From: Pilaira anomala
Taxonomy: Eukaryota > Mucoromycota > Mucoromycetes > Mucorales > Mucoraceae
Assembly (NCBI GenBank): GCA_025716855.1
Contig: JAIXMQ010000122.1
Span: 1 to 44,628 of the forward strand
Length of the DNA: 44,628 nt
Direction of reading: 5' to 3'
The position numbers and the translations under genes are program-made. How positions within the stretch are numbered: position 1 is the stretch's first letter; every line of letters begins with the position of its first letter. Under the pieces are notes generated by a model, which was not told the origin of the DNA, did no database searches, and saw nothing but the letters and a program-made list of their open reading frames with translations. Below, piece after piece: positions 1-12,179 of this stretch.

Positions 1-26
1 AAATTTGTTTTATATATTTATCCTCT

Positions 27-994
27 CTATCCTTCCCAATGAACTATAAATAATTTTGTTTAGTGAAAGAAAAAAAAAAAGGCGAGAAATTTTATAAAAA
101 CTTTACCAGGCAACTTGTTTCCAGGAACAAACAATCTTTCGACACCATCTTTTGTGATAACAGCCATACGAATAACACCACCTGAAGAACCATCACGAGA
201 CATTGCTAATGCCAATGCTAAAAAACAAAAAAAAAAACAAAAATCATTTTAATAAACAATACGTGTCGTTTTTCTTATTGTAATTACTTACAGTTCTTTA
301 CAAATTCCTCACATTCTTCACGAGTCATGTCGTCTTTGTATTTGGCATCACAATAACCATAAATATAAGTTGATCCAGAACCTGAAATAGAAAAAAAAAA
401 TGCTTTTAATAAGAATGCTAGTGAGAGCAAAGCCATCCTATTAAAACTTACCACCAATGGCAAAAGGAGCCCTATGTAAAGAACCACCAAGAGGTACGTT
501 GTAAACAGAGGGACCATCCTTCTTATCCCAACCAGCAACAATAATACCTGCCGATAAATTATCCTTGTTTTGATAACACATTTCTTGGAATAAAGCAGCA
601 GCTGTACGAACAGAAGGTGCTTCATTTTCGTTGACACTACGTTGATATGTTGAATACATTATATAATTCAAGTTGTCCTTTCTTTTTACTTACGTATACA
701 TTTGAAGATAATAATGAACAATATCTGCAACAGCTTGAGTATCAGCAGCAGATCCAGATCGACAACAATAAATGCTATCGTGAACCTTTGTTAATTTATC
801 TGTAACTCTGTTGGCAATATAAGCACCGGTAGTTGTACGTGAATCAGCACCAAGGATAACACCATCCTTATAAGCAACTGCCATAATGGAAGTCTATGGT
901 TTTAACAGTTAGTATATCGTTTATATGTGTTTATAGAGTCCAAGTGTGTTTTACGTACTCCAAGATTGACTTCTCCTTTCTTTAATCCACTCAT
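27..994 (-). CDS. PRE3: 20S proteasome subunit beta type 1 (PRE3/PSMB6 family), six exons
   Basis: This is the caspase-like catalytic beta-1 subunit of the 20S proteasome core. Exons read on the minus strand as 994-959, 893-694, 636-452, 381-292, 217-107 and 43-27, all joined by GT-AG introns of 57-74 nt; the sum is 639 nt, giving 212 residues with a TAG stop. The 12-residue propeptide ends in Gly, and exon 2 opens exactly at the catalytic Thr (TSIMAV). Counting from that Thr as 1, Asp17 and Lys33 fall where active beta subunits need them (DSRTTTG and TDK). Other family blocks are [37 protein letters not shown] and [10 protein letters not shown]. The C-terminus (PVHWEG) is short but normal in length. 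The gene is complete, 27 bases from the window edge. Family assignment is very secure; exon 6 is the shortest and least certain piece. Confidence 0.96.
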
Positions 995-3650
995 TGTATA
1001 AAATTATTAATAAAAAAAAGGTTGAATAAAATCAAGTACGAACTTTTGGTTACGCGTTTTGAAAGTCGGACCTTCTTATTTCGCTACAGAAAAAGAAAAA
1101 TGACGTCAGCTTTTGGCTTGTTCTTTGAAAAATTATCGGTGCTCAAAATAGGTACCATTGTGCTACATGCAAGAAAAGTGTAGAATCACACAACAAGTTC
1201 ATGTTAAATAATAATTCCCAGTATGACGAGCCTTCTGATATAAACTCAACTATCCGTGACATGGACAGCTACTATAAAATTTGCGATATAGCATATAATC
1301 ATCAAGCATCTTATCAATATCGATAAACCAAATTTCATCTTTTGCTTTTGTCTAGACTCAAATGTCAATTATCAATCTTAACACCATATCAACAATTTAT
1401 GATCGAAATAATCATTGTGCTACATGCAATATATTTTATAGCAGTAGCAAATAAATCTTATATGAGATTTTTAATGTTTGTCCGTCTTATAGGATCCGTA
1501 AAAATCATTGAAAAACGTAAGCACTTTATCATGAGTAATATCAAAGCAAATAGTTGACGATCCGAATACTGTCTTGTGTAAAATAAAACAATTGTCACGA
1601 GACATTCATACCAATACCATTTATCGTTATATAGCTCATGGTATAAGTAAATGGCATCTTTGCACAACCTTACTTATGAAAATAATACCAACACCAAGTA
1701 CATAGATGGCCTGTTTTATATTATCTCACTACGCACTTTTTCTTCACTGTAGCTGTACCTTAGTACCACAAAATAAATGTTCAAAGTAAAGTTATGAGAG
1801 ATAGCTAATAATTATAATAAAAGGCTTTATTTTAAGTTAACAGTAGTTATTCTACAGCGTAATAAAAAAAAAAAAAGGGTATTAAGTTCCAAGAGAAGAG
1901 GAGATCAGAAGCTCCACTGTCACGAAAGCAGCTGGCCATTTCGCATTTTGGCTTTAATAATATTTTAAGCTCCATTGATTTTGAGGGGACGTTTGGTTAC
2001 GTAGAATCCACAAGTGCTGTTTCTTTAATACAGAAAAGTTTTGTTCAAGTAAAGCTCGAAAGATTCAATGATTTATTATAGTATATGTATCGAGTAATTT
2101 AGCATATAATAATACTCAAAGGGAGAGAGAAGAAAAGCTTTTCGGGCTGAATATCAAATTTGAATTCTACATTTTTATGCGGAAATACGACAATTAAGTC
2201 TGTCAGACAAAAGTCTTTAAGCTCAGGCAACTGAGGCGATTCGATCTGCATTTTACAATATAAAATGAACAACAATAAAATGATCTAAATATACAATAGA
2301 TATAGGATCTTTTGAAATTATTTGCATACAATTCTATATATAATAAATGTATACATTTATAGAATTATTTTAAAGTTGCAAATATAACAGTTTAATTTAA
2401 CTAATCTCATGGCTCTTTTTATACTTGTATTATGCCATTAAGTTAAAAAGTTAGATGATCTGTATCTCATCTTAAAAAAAAGGGGGAGCTCGGAGCTTCA
2501 ACAGAAGATGATTGTATATTATACACTTTATACACAGGAGTTACATTGTATAATAAGGTTTATGATTTGTACGTCATGAAGATTTGGTGTAAAAAGTATA
2601 TTTATAGTAGTTTATGCCTTGCAAGTAAAAAAATACTTATTAATTAAAAAAAAAAAAAAAAAAAAGGATGATATAGATAACTAGTTACCAAGATTAGAAT
2701 TTTGTCAGCAGAGAATAATATATAGTCTAATACATATAAAACATTCCATAGATAAAGATTCTAAATATAATCATATGTTTCTATATGTTTTTTTTTGCAC
2801 GAGTTTAATATAATATATAAAGACGCCACGATAACAAAATGTTACCTGGGTAAAGACTATCTAATGCCTAATATAGGATAGCGTTATATCTAGTGAAATA
2901 TAATATTTTATGGGCAGAAAGCGTGAGGAGAGAGGATGTGAGGGGTGATATATCATTTTTATTTATTTTTTTAATAAGGCACGTGTTTTAAACAGAATGG
3001 TAAACATTCACCAATGAACTATGTTGTTGATCAGCTGTCATTTATACGGAACATACTGAACCGAACTCCCCAAATGATGTCGTTTTCTATCTTTGTACAT
3101 AATGCTTTGACAGAGAGAGAAAGAAAATATAAATATTAGGGGAATCTATTGAATTTTAGCCAATCAAAATCATTTAGTCTTTTTGATCACTGTGTCGAAA
3201 TCATTATATAATTTGATAGGTTCCCCCTTTTTTTTACTTTTTTAGATTCTTTTATTATTATTATGCTCCTTCATTTTTCAACATTTACAACAATAAAATG
3301 AATTTTAGCACATGACTTTATCTTTTTAATAGCCTATAGTTAATAAATAGGATAATAATCATGCTGATATATGCGCGTGGGAGTAAAAAATTATACAAAT
3401 TTGAAAGAGTGTGAACAAGTGTAATGTATATGTGTGCGCGTGTATCTATTATGTGCGTAGTTTATCTATAATGACAGTAAACAAATACACGCTTAAATAC
3501 TTTAAAAGGCAACCAGTCCCTTGAGATAAAAAAAAAAAAAAAAGTATAAATACCCTTAATTTTTATTCTTATAATTTTTAATTGTTATCTTTTTTCTATT
3601 TTTCTATTTTCTTCTTTTTTTTTATTACTGTTTTTTTTTTCTTTTAAGAA
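995..3650. other. AT-rich intergenic region, no convincing gene
   Basis: This 2.6-kb spacer separates the divergent proteasome and transporter genes. It holds many A/T homopolymers, including a run of about 22 A near 2645. A 41-codon ATG ORF (1201-1326, plus) has unremarkable protein-like composition but no recognisable domain or intron. A 17-bp exact direct repeat (cattgtgctacatgcaa) occurs at 1156-1172 and 1413-1429. The last 100 bases before the transporter start are a strongly pyrimidine-rich leader, often seen before fungal start codons. Confidence 0.6.
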
Positions 3651-5238
3651 ATGTCTTCAATGAAATATGGTTCTATACCTTCTCCTCCATTAAAAAAATA
3701 CCTATCAAAAGCCGAACAAGATTTATTACAAGCCGATAGACCTGGATATGGATCACGAACTAAAGTAGAAGTCGCATTTAATTTAGTAAATGCTACAGTT
3801 GGAGCAGGCATTATCGGCTTGCCTTTTGCAATTGCTCGTGCGGGCTTTTTCACTGGAATTATGGCATCTATTGTAGTTGCTATATTAGCACAAATTGGTT
3901 TATACATGTTAATTGTTGCTGGTCAAAGAGTGGGCATTTATAAATTTGCTAGTTTGGTTGAACATCTTTTGGGTAGACCTGGTTATCATTTTGTCAATTT
4001 CATGATTTGTGTTCAAGCAGGTGGTGGCACCGTCAGCTATTTCATTTTACTTGGTGATAGTTTACCAATGTTATTTACGAGATATCTACCACAATTCCCT
4101 ATTTTAGGTGATCGTACATTTGTTTTAATATTTGTAGGAGTATTTTGTGTGAGTACATTATATATATATATATATCTCCCTATTATTTTACTAATAATAT
4201 TTTTTATCTGTTTAGATTTTACCTTTAAATATGGCAAGATCTATCGGTTCTTTAGCTCGTTGGTCAATTATCTCTGTTTTATGTTTACCTATTATTCTCT
4301 TGACCATCTTAATTCGTGCTCCTGCTTATGCTCCTAAAGAGTCTATTCCACTTGAATGGGTAGGTGATGACTTATTTGGCGCTTTAGGTATCATGGCATT
4401 TGCTTTTACTTGTCATCAACTCGCTTTCAATAACTTTTTAACGTTGGAAAATCAAACGACTTCAAGTTGGAGACATACCACTATTTTATCTACTGCTATT
4501 AGTTGGATCATTTCAATTTCTTTTGCTGCTATTGGTTATTTATGCTTTGGTAATAATGTACAATCCAATTTATTCATGAATTTCGCTAGTGATGATCCAA
4601 TTGTCAATATCGGTCGATTTGCTCTTTCGATTAGTATGATTTTAACTATTCCTATGGGTATTTTTCCTACTCGTGAAGCTGTTCAAAAATCGTTAGGGTT
4701 TGAAACTGCTACCAAACAACCAACAAATACACAACATTACGCTGTTACTTTACTTGTATTTACTATTGTATTATCTATGGGTATTGCTGTAAGATCTTTG
4801 GGTACAGTGTATGCACTTGTGGGTGGATTTTCTGCTACTACTTTAGCAAATATTATACCTTCTTGTGCTTATATCTTTACACGTAAAGAAGGTTACGAAA
4901 AGAGTATGGAAGCTGAAATTATTGTCAACCAAAAGCCAAGTAATATCATGTTTCCTACTTTAACTACTACATCTACTTTGACTCCAGGAGATGAATCTGA
5001 TTTAAAGTCTAATTTGTTATGGGAAACTTCTTCTATTGCTTCTTCTTCTCGTAACTTGATATTTGATGATGATGTAGCTACTGTAGATGGTCGTGACGAT
5101 GATTTATGTGCTGAAAATGATATGTCAATGAATAGAGCTTTAGAACCTAATTGGTTTTTAGATATTGCAGCTGGTTTGCTTCTTATTTGGGGTTTTAGTG
5201 TCATGTTCTTTTCTATCTCTGCTACATTAAAAGGTTAG
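3651..5238 (+). CDS. AVT/SLC38-type amino-acid transporter, two exons
   Basis: This is a multi-pass transporter of the amino-acid/auxin permease family (AVT in yeast, SLC38 in animals), expected in the vacuolar or another internal membrane. Exon 1 is 3651-4148 and exon 2 is 4216-5238; the 67-nt intron starts GTGAGT and ends TTTAG, and the join restores VFC-ILPLNMARSIGSL. The product is 506 residues. The N-terminal hydrophilic segment of about 40 residues is followed by the family-typical first helix block NLVNATVGAGIIGLPFAIA. About eleven hydrophobic segments follow, including AFTCHQLAFNNFLTLE and IPMGIFPTREAV. A charged, Ser-rich loop near residues 395-470 lies before the last helix. The overall layout is closest to yeast Avt2-like members, but the substrate cannot be read from sequence. 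The pyrimidine-rich leader and the ATG in AAGAAATG support the start. Confidence 0.92.
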
Positions 5239-5501
5239 AAAAAAAAAACATCTCATACCCCCTCACCCCCAATATTATTATATATTATCTTGTACATATA
5301 TAGAATGATTTTTTTTCCCACCCATTCACACTCTCCCACACACACTTTTTACACTTTATACACACTTTTATACCATCAAATCCTTTTATTATTAATAAAC
5401 ACAATATCCCCCTTTTTTTTTTAACTTCTTGAAGTATTGGTACGCTATATAATGTATAAAAAAGTGTGATCAGTTTACATGATGCATATTTAGATAGAAT
5501 A

Positions 5502-6890
5502 TCAAGAACTTACTCTGCCTTTTCTGCTGACGGAAATAGGCTTATTTTGATTGGTTCCATTACCACCATTCACCAAATTAAACTTATCTACTAGGTCATT
5601 CACAGTATTTAAACCTTTTGTAACAGATGCAAGATAAGCAACTAATAACACATCATTGTATTCCTATATTTTATAAATAGTATAAGTACAAGCATAATAT
5701 ATTAACTTCTTTTTTTTCTTACAGTTGAGAATTGTTCTTCAAATGCCTTCTTTTCTAAAATAGTCGATCTTCTACAAAGACTTGATATTTGACGGATGAT
5801 ATCATGATCAACCGGTATAATACCAGATTTAGTATCTTGTAAATATTGTTGAAGAAATTGGATTCTAGCATTTAACATGGCAATAGCATTTCTTTGTGTA
5901 GTCAAATGAGCAATCACTTGAATAAATAAATCAGTTAAAAAAATACATATATATATAATAATAATAATAATAATAAATATACTTTACAAGTACTGCCTAA
6001 TCCAGTATCATTACTGGAAGAACTAGGCTTTGCCACATGATCCACTGCAATACATTCAGCCTCACCTGTCTCAACCTTATATGTTGACTTAATAAATACA
6101 AGTCGGGTACTTCCATCTACCATATCAATCACTGATTCGTAAATATCCACAGGAAACTCTCTTTCACCACCTGATAATGCATTGGGATCCATTTGTAAAA
6201 ATAATGCTGATTCACTCACTTGTAAAAACTTTTAAAGTGTTAAAAAAAATCATCCCTTTTTAATATATAGTATACATCATACTTTACTTGTTCATGAAGT
6301 TTAAGATCTGCTTCTGTTGGTGTAGATCCAAGCGAATACCATCCCATAAAATCAAGTGTAGGAAATACTTGTTTTACTATATTCATTTTTCATTTATTTA
6401 TTTAGAGTTTTTTTTTTATTTATTTATTTTTCAATATATCACTTACATTGTTCTAATTTGTACAACAAAAATTGCTTATCGAGTTGAACATCCTCTTTAC
6501 CATCGACAGATAAAGGAAGATCAAACGAGTTTATAATATCAATATCTCGACCTGATTGAGAGGCTAATAAGGCACCATACATTCTACCTGAAATAAATAA
6601 ATAAAAAAACTATTTCAAAACTTGGTCTTTTTTCCATCTTGTCTTAATCTTTACCATTCTCAATAGCTGCAGGTGTTTGTAATTTCGTACGCGTATAATG
6701 GTCAGAAATATTCAATAAAACTAAAGGATGACTACAATATTGTTTTTTTTTAGTCTAAAAAGCAAAACTTTTATTTTCCTCTCATTCACACATACACTGA
6801 AATTGAAAGTCCTGAACTACTTGCAGCGTTTGAAACAACCACTTTAGAAATAGGACTTTGTGATTCTTCAGATATATCCATAGCACTCAT
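5502..6890 (-). CDS. CSN6: COP9 signalosome subunit 6 (CSN6), seven exons
   Basis: This is the MPN-domain subunit CSN6, which pairs with CSN5 in the complex that removes NEDD8 from cullins. Exons on the minus strand are 6890-6796, 6731-6655, 6587-6447, 6376-6288, 6228-5988, 5916-5723 and 5663-5502, with GT-AG introns of 53-71 nt. The sum is 999 nt and 332 residues. Family blocks are HPLVLLNISDHYTRTK (MPN start), IENGRMYGALLASQSGRDI, VFPTLDFMGWYSLG and VDIYESVIDMVDG. The C-terminal helical part is NARIQFLQQYLQ then AYLASVTKGLNTVNDLVDKF, ending in a basic tail. The MPN domain lacks the metal-binding JAMM pattern, as expected for CSN6 rather than CSN5. The exon 4/5 acceptor (6229) was chosen because other AG sites there give a stop. 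The gene is tail-to-tail with the transporter upstream. Confidence 0.9.
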
Positions 6891-7279
6891 TGTATATATT
6901 CTCTTCACTAAAGAAAGGCGAAGTGTGTGTGTGTGCTTTCTATCAATTGGATTATCATTCACGTTCGTGACGCGTTTTTATTTGACCTTCAAATTTAAGA
7001 ATTTCGTTTCTTTTTGCATGAACTTTCATCATATTACGAGATTTCACAATTTGTTTAAAGATATAAATTACAACATAAATAAATACTAAGATTATCATTT
7101 ACTTCTTATGAGCAGCAATTGATCTTATTCAATAACTTAATACTTTTTCTAAATCATAATCAATGCAAAATTTGAAAAAGGTCCCCTTTTCTGTATATTG
7201 AATTTCCGATATAAAAAATGACCCTTGACAGAAACGAAAGGCAAAAAAAAAAAAAGTAAATACCTTTCTTATTTCCAAA
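6891..7279. other. Divergent promoter region of CSN6 and MIX23-like genes
   Basis: The two genes diverge from this 389-bp spacer. It contains a (TG)n-like run near 6920-6934 and A/T-rich sequence. I see no TATA box that clearly belongs to either gene. Confidence 0.5.
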
Positions 7280-7893
7280 ATGTCCACCAAAAAAGAACTT
7301 AGTCCTTCTGTTTGCTTTAACTTTTCCTTCTTCAAAGGTATATGCTAGAAATAAAGAGAACACAGAACTCAGTTGCTCATATAACCCCTTTTGTTGCTAG
7401 ACTTTATGAAGGAATTGCGTAGAGTCGATGATAATGTTATTAACAGACTCAACAGTACAGCCACTCAAGCCGATGGTACTTGTAGTGAATTCTTTAAACA
7501 AATGTCTGAAGCCTATGCTAAACGTGACGAAGCTATTGATTATTGTCTTAAGGTAATAAAAGAGAGCCAAAAAAAAAAAAAGTAATGCGTATTAAAAAAG
7601 TGCCTTTTAGTTAATGGACGAGGATCTCGAGAAAAAGAATAGAAAGTTACAAGAGGACCCTGACGATTTTGAAGTAAAGAACAGTATTTTCACTCAAGAG
7701 TCTATGGTAAGAAACAAAATAAGATAAAATAGAGAAGAATTATGGGCTAATTTTTTTTTTCTTTAAAAAAAAAATATTCCAGCGTCAATCCATTTCCAAC
7801 GAAAGATATGTTGAAGAAATTGTTAGAGAACGTACTTTACAAGTATTTAAGAACAAATGTAGAGCATTTGATACAACTGCATTAGAAAAATAA
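7280..7893 (+). CDS. MIX23: MIX23/CCDC58-like mitochondrial protein, four exons
   Basis: This small coiled-coil protein belongs to the MIX23 (CCDC58; also called caffeine-induced death protein 2) family of mitochondrial intermembrane-space proteins linked to protein import. Exons are 7280-7337, 7401-7552, 7611-7706 and 7783-7893; introns of 58-76 nt have GTATAT, GTAATA and GTAAGA donors. The product has 138 residues. Visible family features are the N-terminal DFMKELRRVDDNVINRLN block, two cysteines 21 residues apart (TCSEFF and DYCLKLM), a charged coiled-coil centre (EKKNRKLQEDP), and the C-terminal ERYVEEIVRERTLQVFKNKC block. The first exon supplies the ATG and 19 codons that the longest single reading frame misses. 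Assignment rests on remembered similarity to the human protein, especially the matching cysteine spacing; I consider it likely. Confidence 0.82.
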
Positions 7894-8289
7894 ATAAGCC
7901 TGTACAATTAGATATTTATAGCTTGATCTTTTGATTTTCTTTCTTAAAAAGCATAAAAATACAATTTGGCTTTACACATTTGCTTTTTGAACATATTTGC
8001 CTGTACTCTCAAATCGGTACTTTTACATACAACCAGTCTCTAGTTTTTTTTTTTTTAGACATTTGTAAAGCACGCGTAAAAAAAACACGCCAAAAAACGT
8101 TTCAACTGTCAAAAATCACAATTGTTTTCTGCAAGAAAAAAAGTGTATTACAAATGCGAAGAGCTATTATATTTTAATAAGGTAATTTAATAAAAAGCAT
8201 TTTTTTTTATATAATTTGGTGTTTCAAAAGAGCAAAAGAGTTAAAAAAGTGTGATTTGGGGGAGAATAGATATGGAAAAAAAATTACAT
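7894..8289. other. Tail-to-tail spacer between MIX23-like gene and ATP1
   Basis: This AT-rich spacer sits between two convergent genes. It contains aataa-type signals on both strands (for example near 8188 on plus) that could serve as 3' processing sites. I see no further gene. Confidence 0.5.
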
Positions 8290-10094
8290 TTAATAGAAAC
8301 CCTTACAGTGATTATCACAGACTTCACGGAGCTTAGCTTCGAGTTCCTTGGAGATAACACCTTGAGTACGGATTTCCTCGAGGATTTCCTTTTGTTGAGT
8401 AGCGAAATGGCTAATGAAATCCTTTTCCCAGTCAACAACCTTACCAACGGGGATCTTATCAAGATAACCGTTAACACCAGCAAAGATGATAGGAACTTGA
8501 GCTTGGATAGACAAAGGAGAGTATTGAGGTTGCTTGAGCAATTCAGTGAGACGAGCACCACGGTTTAACAAGAATTGAGTGGAAGCATCCAAATCAGAAC
8601 CGAATTGAGCGAAAGCGGCAACTTCACGATATTGGGCCAAGAAAAGCTTCATGGAACCAGCAACTTGCTTCATAGCCTTGGTTTGAGCAGCGGAACCGAC
8701 ACGAGAGACGGAAAGACCGACGTTAATAGCGGGACGGATACCCTTGAAGAAAAGTTCGGCTTCCAAGAAAATTTGACCATCAGTAATGGAAATAACGTTA
8801 GTGGGAATATAAGCAGAGACATCACCACCTTGAGTTTCAATGATGGGAAGGGCAGTCATGGAACCGTAACCGAAGGCCTTGTTCATCTTGGCAGCACGTT
8901 CCAAAAGACGGGAATGAAGATAGAAAACATCACCAGGGTAAGCTTCACGACCGGGAGGACGACGAAGCAAGAGAGACATTTGACGGTAAGCAACAGCTTG
9001 CTTGGACAAATCATCATAAATGATCAAAGAGTGACGACCGTTATCACGGAACCATTCACCAAAAGCGGCACCGGAGAAAGGAGCAAGATATTGAAGAGGA
9101 GCAGCTTCAGAAGCAGTGGCAGCAACAACAATAGTATACTTCATGGCATCGTTCTCTTCAAGAGTACGGACCAATTGAGCAACAGTAGAACGCTTTTGAC
9201 CAACAGCAACGTAAATACAGTACAACTTCTTGGCTTCATCAGAACCGTTGTTCCAGTTCTTTTGGTTCAAGATAGTATCGAGAGCAACAGCGGTCTTACC
9301 GGTTTGACGATCACCAATAATCAATTCACGTTGACCACGACCAATAGGGACCATGGAATCAACAGACTTGATACCAGTTTGCATAGGCTCGTTAACGGAG
9401 TGACGAGGTAAAATACCAGGAGCCTTAACTTGGACACGAGAACGGCCAACGGTCTCAAGAGGACCCTTACCATCAATGGGGTTACCAAGGGCATCAACGA
9501 CACGACCAAGGATACCAGGACCAATTGGGACATCGACAATAGCACCAGTACGCTTAACGGTATCACCTTCCTTGATCAAACGATCGTTACCGAAAACGAC
9601 AATACCGACATTATCAGCTTCCAAGTTAAGAGCCATACCCTATTGAATTCATGTTAGTTGTCACATTATAAATCAACACATTTTTTTACACATTTCCATA
9701 TATTCATTTATGTATATATATATTTTACCTTGAGACCACTGGAGAATTCAACCATCTCTTCAGCTTGACAATTCTTTAAACCATAAACACGGGCAATACC
9801 ATCACCAATGGATAAAACACGACCAGTCTCTTGAAGATCGACCTCGGAGTTGGCACCGAGAATACGTTGTTCAAGAATGGAGGAAACTTCAGAAGTAGAA
9901 GGCTTAGCAGAAGCATAAGTTCTTAAAGCTACAGAAGTAGCACCAAGGTTAAGACGCTAAATAAATAAAAAATACATGGGGTCAATATTCATGTTGAAAC
10001 TTTTTCATTTTGACATTATGATCTTTACTGCAGGAGTAGATTTGGCGAAAGCAGCCAAAGTAGGGCGTGCAAGACGAGTAGCGTTTCTCAACAT
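8290..10094 (-). CDS. ATP1: Mitochondrial F1 ATP synthase subunit alpha (ATP1), three exons
   Basis: This is the alpha subunit of the mitochondrial F1F0 ATP synthase catalytic head, encoded in the nucleus. Exons on the minus strand are 10094-10029, 9956-9729 and 9639-8290, giving 547 residues. The N-terminus ([19 protein letters not shown]) is Arg/Ala/Ser-rich without acids, a typical mitochondrial presequence. Diagnostic blocks are [21 protein letters not shown] (here [17 protein letters not shown]), the Walker A loop GDRQTGKT at about residues 207-214, [13 protein letters not shown], and the C-terminal signature [17 protein letters not shown]. The C-terminus is [14 protein letters not shown]. 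Codon use is strikingly biased compared with neighbours, as in highly expressed genes, and this bias opens a 278-codon shadow frame on the opposite strand. Introns are 72 and 89 nt. Confidence 0.97.
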
Positions 10095-10685
10095 TTGGAA
10101 ATGGGGGAGAGGGGTTAAAAAGAAGAGGGAAACAAAAAAAAAATCAAAACAAAACTGGGGGGAAGGGTTGTTGAGCCAAAAAAAAAAAAAGTATTGAATG
10201 GCCGCTTTCAGCCTTAAGTGACTGCTATCCGGGGTGAATGAGCAATAAAATGCTTTTTTGCACCAGGGCAAGCTTTCAGTGTGCGCGGCACGCGTTGATT
10301 ACGACACTTCTTTGCCGTCTTTGTTTAATTTCTGAAATAAAGCTTTTTGAATTTTTAAATGAAAAGAATCTGGCCTATTACGGATTTTAGCCTATTTTAA
10401 ACAGTTTTTACTCTATTTCTTGTTAGAATTTTGACATATAATGTACATGTAATTTTCCACCAAGCAGGCTATCAATCACATAAAAATATTTTATAGTAGG
10501 TAACAATTAAAATAATGATGAGAACTCAACTCTCCTTATAAGGAAAATAAGAACGATTACATCTTTGTCAGAAACTTATTTTCACATTTGATACGCACAG
10601 AGCTAAATAAGATTGTGCAAAAAAGCAATCAGTTAGTTTTCAGAATGCGAAAGCACAACAGACAAATTTATGAATATCTTTATCG

Positions 10686-10725
<40 letters not shown>

Positions 10726-11237
10726 CAACTTGTTGTAGCGGCATACAGCATAACGTACGATGTGTAGTCACCCAAATTATAAGTATCCATAATGCCATGG
10801 TCTTACATAGAGTACGTACAACACTTAGCGACAGCATCTTAATATAATTAAAGAGGGCGTGTCTTTATTTTACAGTCGCGCAATAGCAACTGATTGAAAG
10901 TTAGAGTGAGAGCTGGGCAGATTGCGCATTAACCAACTACTTACACACTTTTATTAGAAACTAATGATAGCTATTGGAAAATTCCGTTAAAAAAAAATAA
11001 AAATAAAAAGGAGATATGTATACAGAGTAGAAATACAGAATTAAAAAAAATGAAAATAGTAAAAGTTTGAATAAAAATCAACTTACGTTTAGTTGAAAAT
11101 ACCAAGAAAAAGGTTTATACGAATATAAATACACAAATGATTTGATTAATTTATCTTTTCAAAAATGAACAAGTTATACTTACACTGAATACATCTTCGG
11201 GAGACCAGCTATAACTGGTCAGGAGTGTTTGTTATTT
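10095..11237. other. Intergenic, AT-rich, with a 36-bp poly-T
   Basis: This lies upstream of ATP1. A run of 36 T occupies 10688-10723. A perfect short inverted repeat, gaccag-ctataa-ctggtc, lies near 11203-11220. I see no gene. Confidence 0.5.
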
Positions 11238-11380
11238 TTATTGCTGTTGCTGTTGAAGAGCGATAGACGTAACAGAGCCAGCTGTCAGGGAAGAGCTAAG
11301 ATCCTGAGAGCTAAAGCCTTGTAAGTAGCTTGGAAAGAATTGTGAAGTGGAATAGTTGCCACCAGAAGAAGTAAAATGTA
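11238..11380 (-). other. Orphan coding-like segment with Gln-rich end
   Basis: On the minus strand one frame reads about 45 codons of protein-like composition, rich in Ser, Tyr, Phe and Gly, with FFPSYLQGFSSQDL and a final run of five Gln before a TAA at 11238-11240. Base composition is less AT-rich than the flanks. No ATG precedes it in frame, and no AG splice acceptor lies directly upstream. It could be a remnant of the last exon of a lost gene. I do not recognise it. Confidence 0.25.
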
Positions 11381-12179
11381 TTAAAAAAAATAAAGATAAT
11401 AATAATAATAATAATAGTGAAGTGAAATTTATGGCGAGTATTTATAAAAAAAAAATCCTAGAAGCTTCGTAAAGGAAAAAAGAAGGGATAAGGTCCCACG
11501 AAAAAAAAGAACAAAGAAAGTAACTAGAAATTTGTGGTTAAAAGTATCCATAATTTCAACTTAAACAACTTTCGGCTTTGTTGCTTTCGGTACTGTAGCC
11601 TTCTCAAGAAAGGTTTTTCTAAAAAAAAAAAATTTCAACCCGTTCGGATGTTGGAAGGAGAAAATGAAAAATTGAAAATTACCTTTAGTTCTTTTATCGA
11701 TTGTATATTGGATGTCGAATATATATTTGATTAAGAAGGAATCAGTGTCCTGTTCTTGAAAACCCAGGCCTATACTTATCAGCCCACGGTTCATCTGTAT
11801 TATATTGCTCTTTCGACAGTTAAATCATCTGAATTTAGCAAATTTGTATTTAGTAATATTCGATATAATTATACATCTCTGACTACTTTTAATGTAAATA
11901 AACCTACATTAGTGTAAACAGCTCAACTGAAATGTGTTATTTATTACATAGCAACTTTATTTTTTGTTTGTAGGTTACAAACAGGTTTATTGAATAACAT
12001 CATAAATCATTTTATTTTTATGTTTTCTTTCTTTTTCTTTTCCTTTTTCTTTCCTTTTTTTTTATCTTTTTTTTTTATCCTTTTCTTGCACATTTCTTTT
12101 TTCATTATACAACATGAAACTTTCCTTCCAAAACTATCTTAATTTATTGTATTGTATGATTGCATACTCGCTATTCAGA
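11381..12179. other. Intergenic, no gene seen
   Basis: This is AT-rich sequence with an (AAT)n run at about 11398-11416 and T/C-rich runs at 12020-12090. Short open frames on both strands overlap each other and have no protein-like features. Confidence 0.45.

Noticed and set aside
1342..1667. 71- and 69-codon ORFs on opposite strands
   Set aside because: Mutually antisense, low-complexity hydrophobic composition and no recognisable start context.
8575..9411. 278-codon plus-strand ORF
   Set aside because: It lies exactly antisense to ATP1 exon 3. The strong codon bias of ATP1 removes stops from the opposite strand, and the product is Thr/Ser/Asn-rich without domains.
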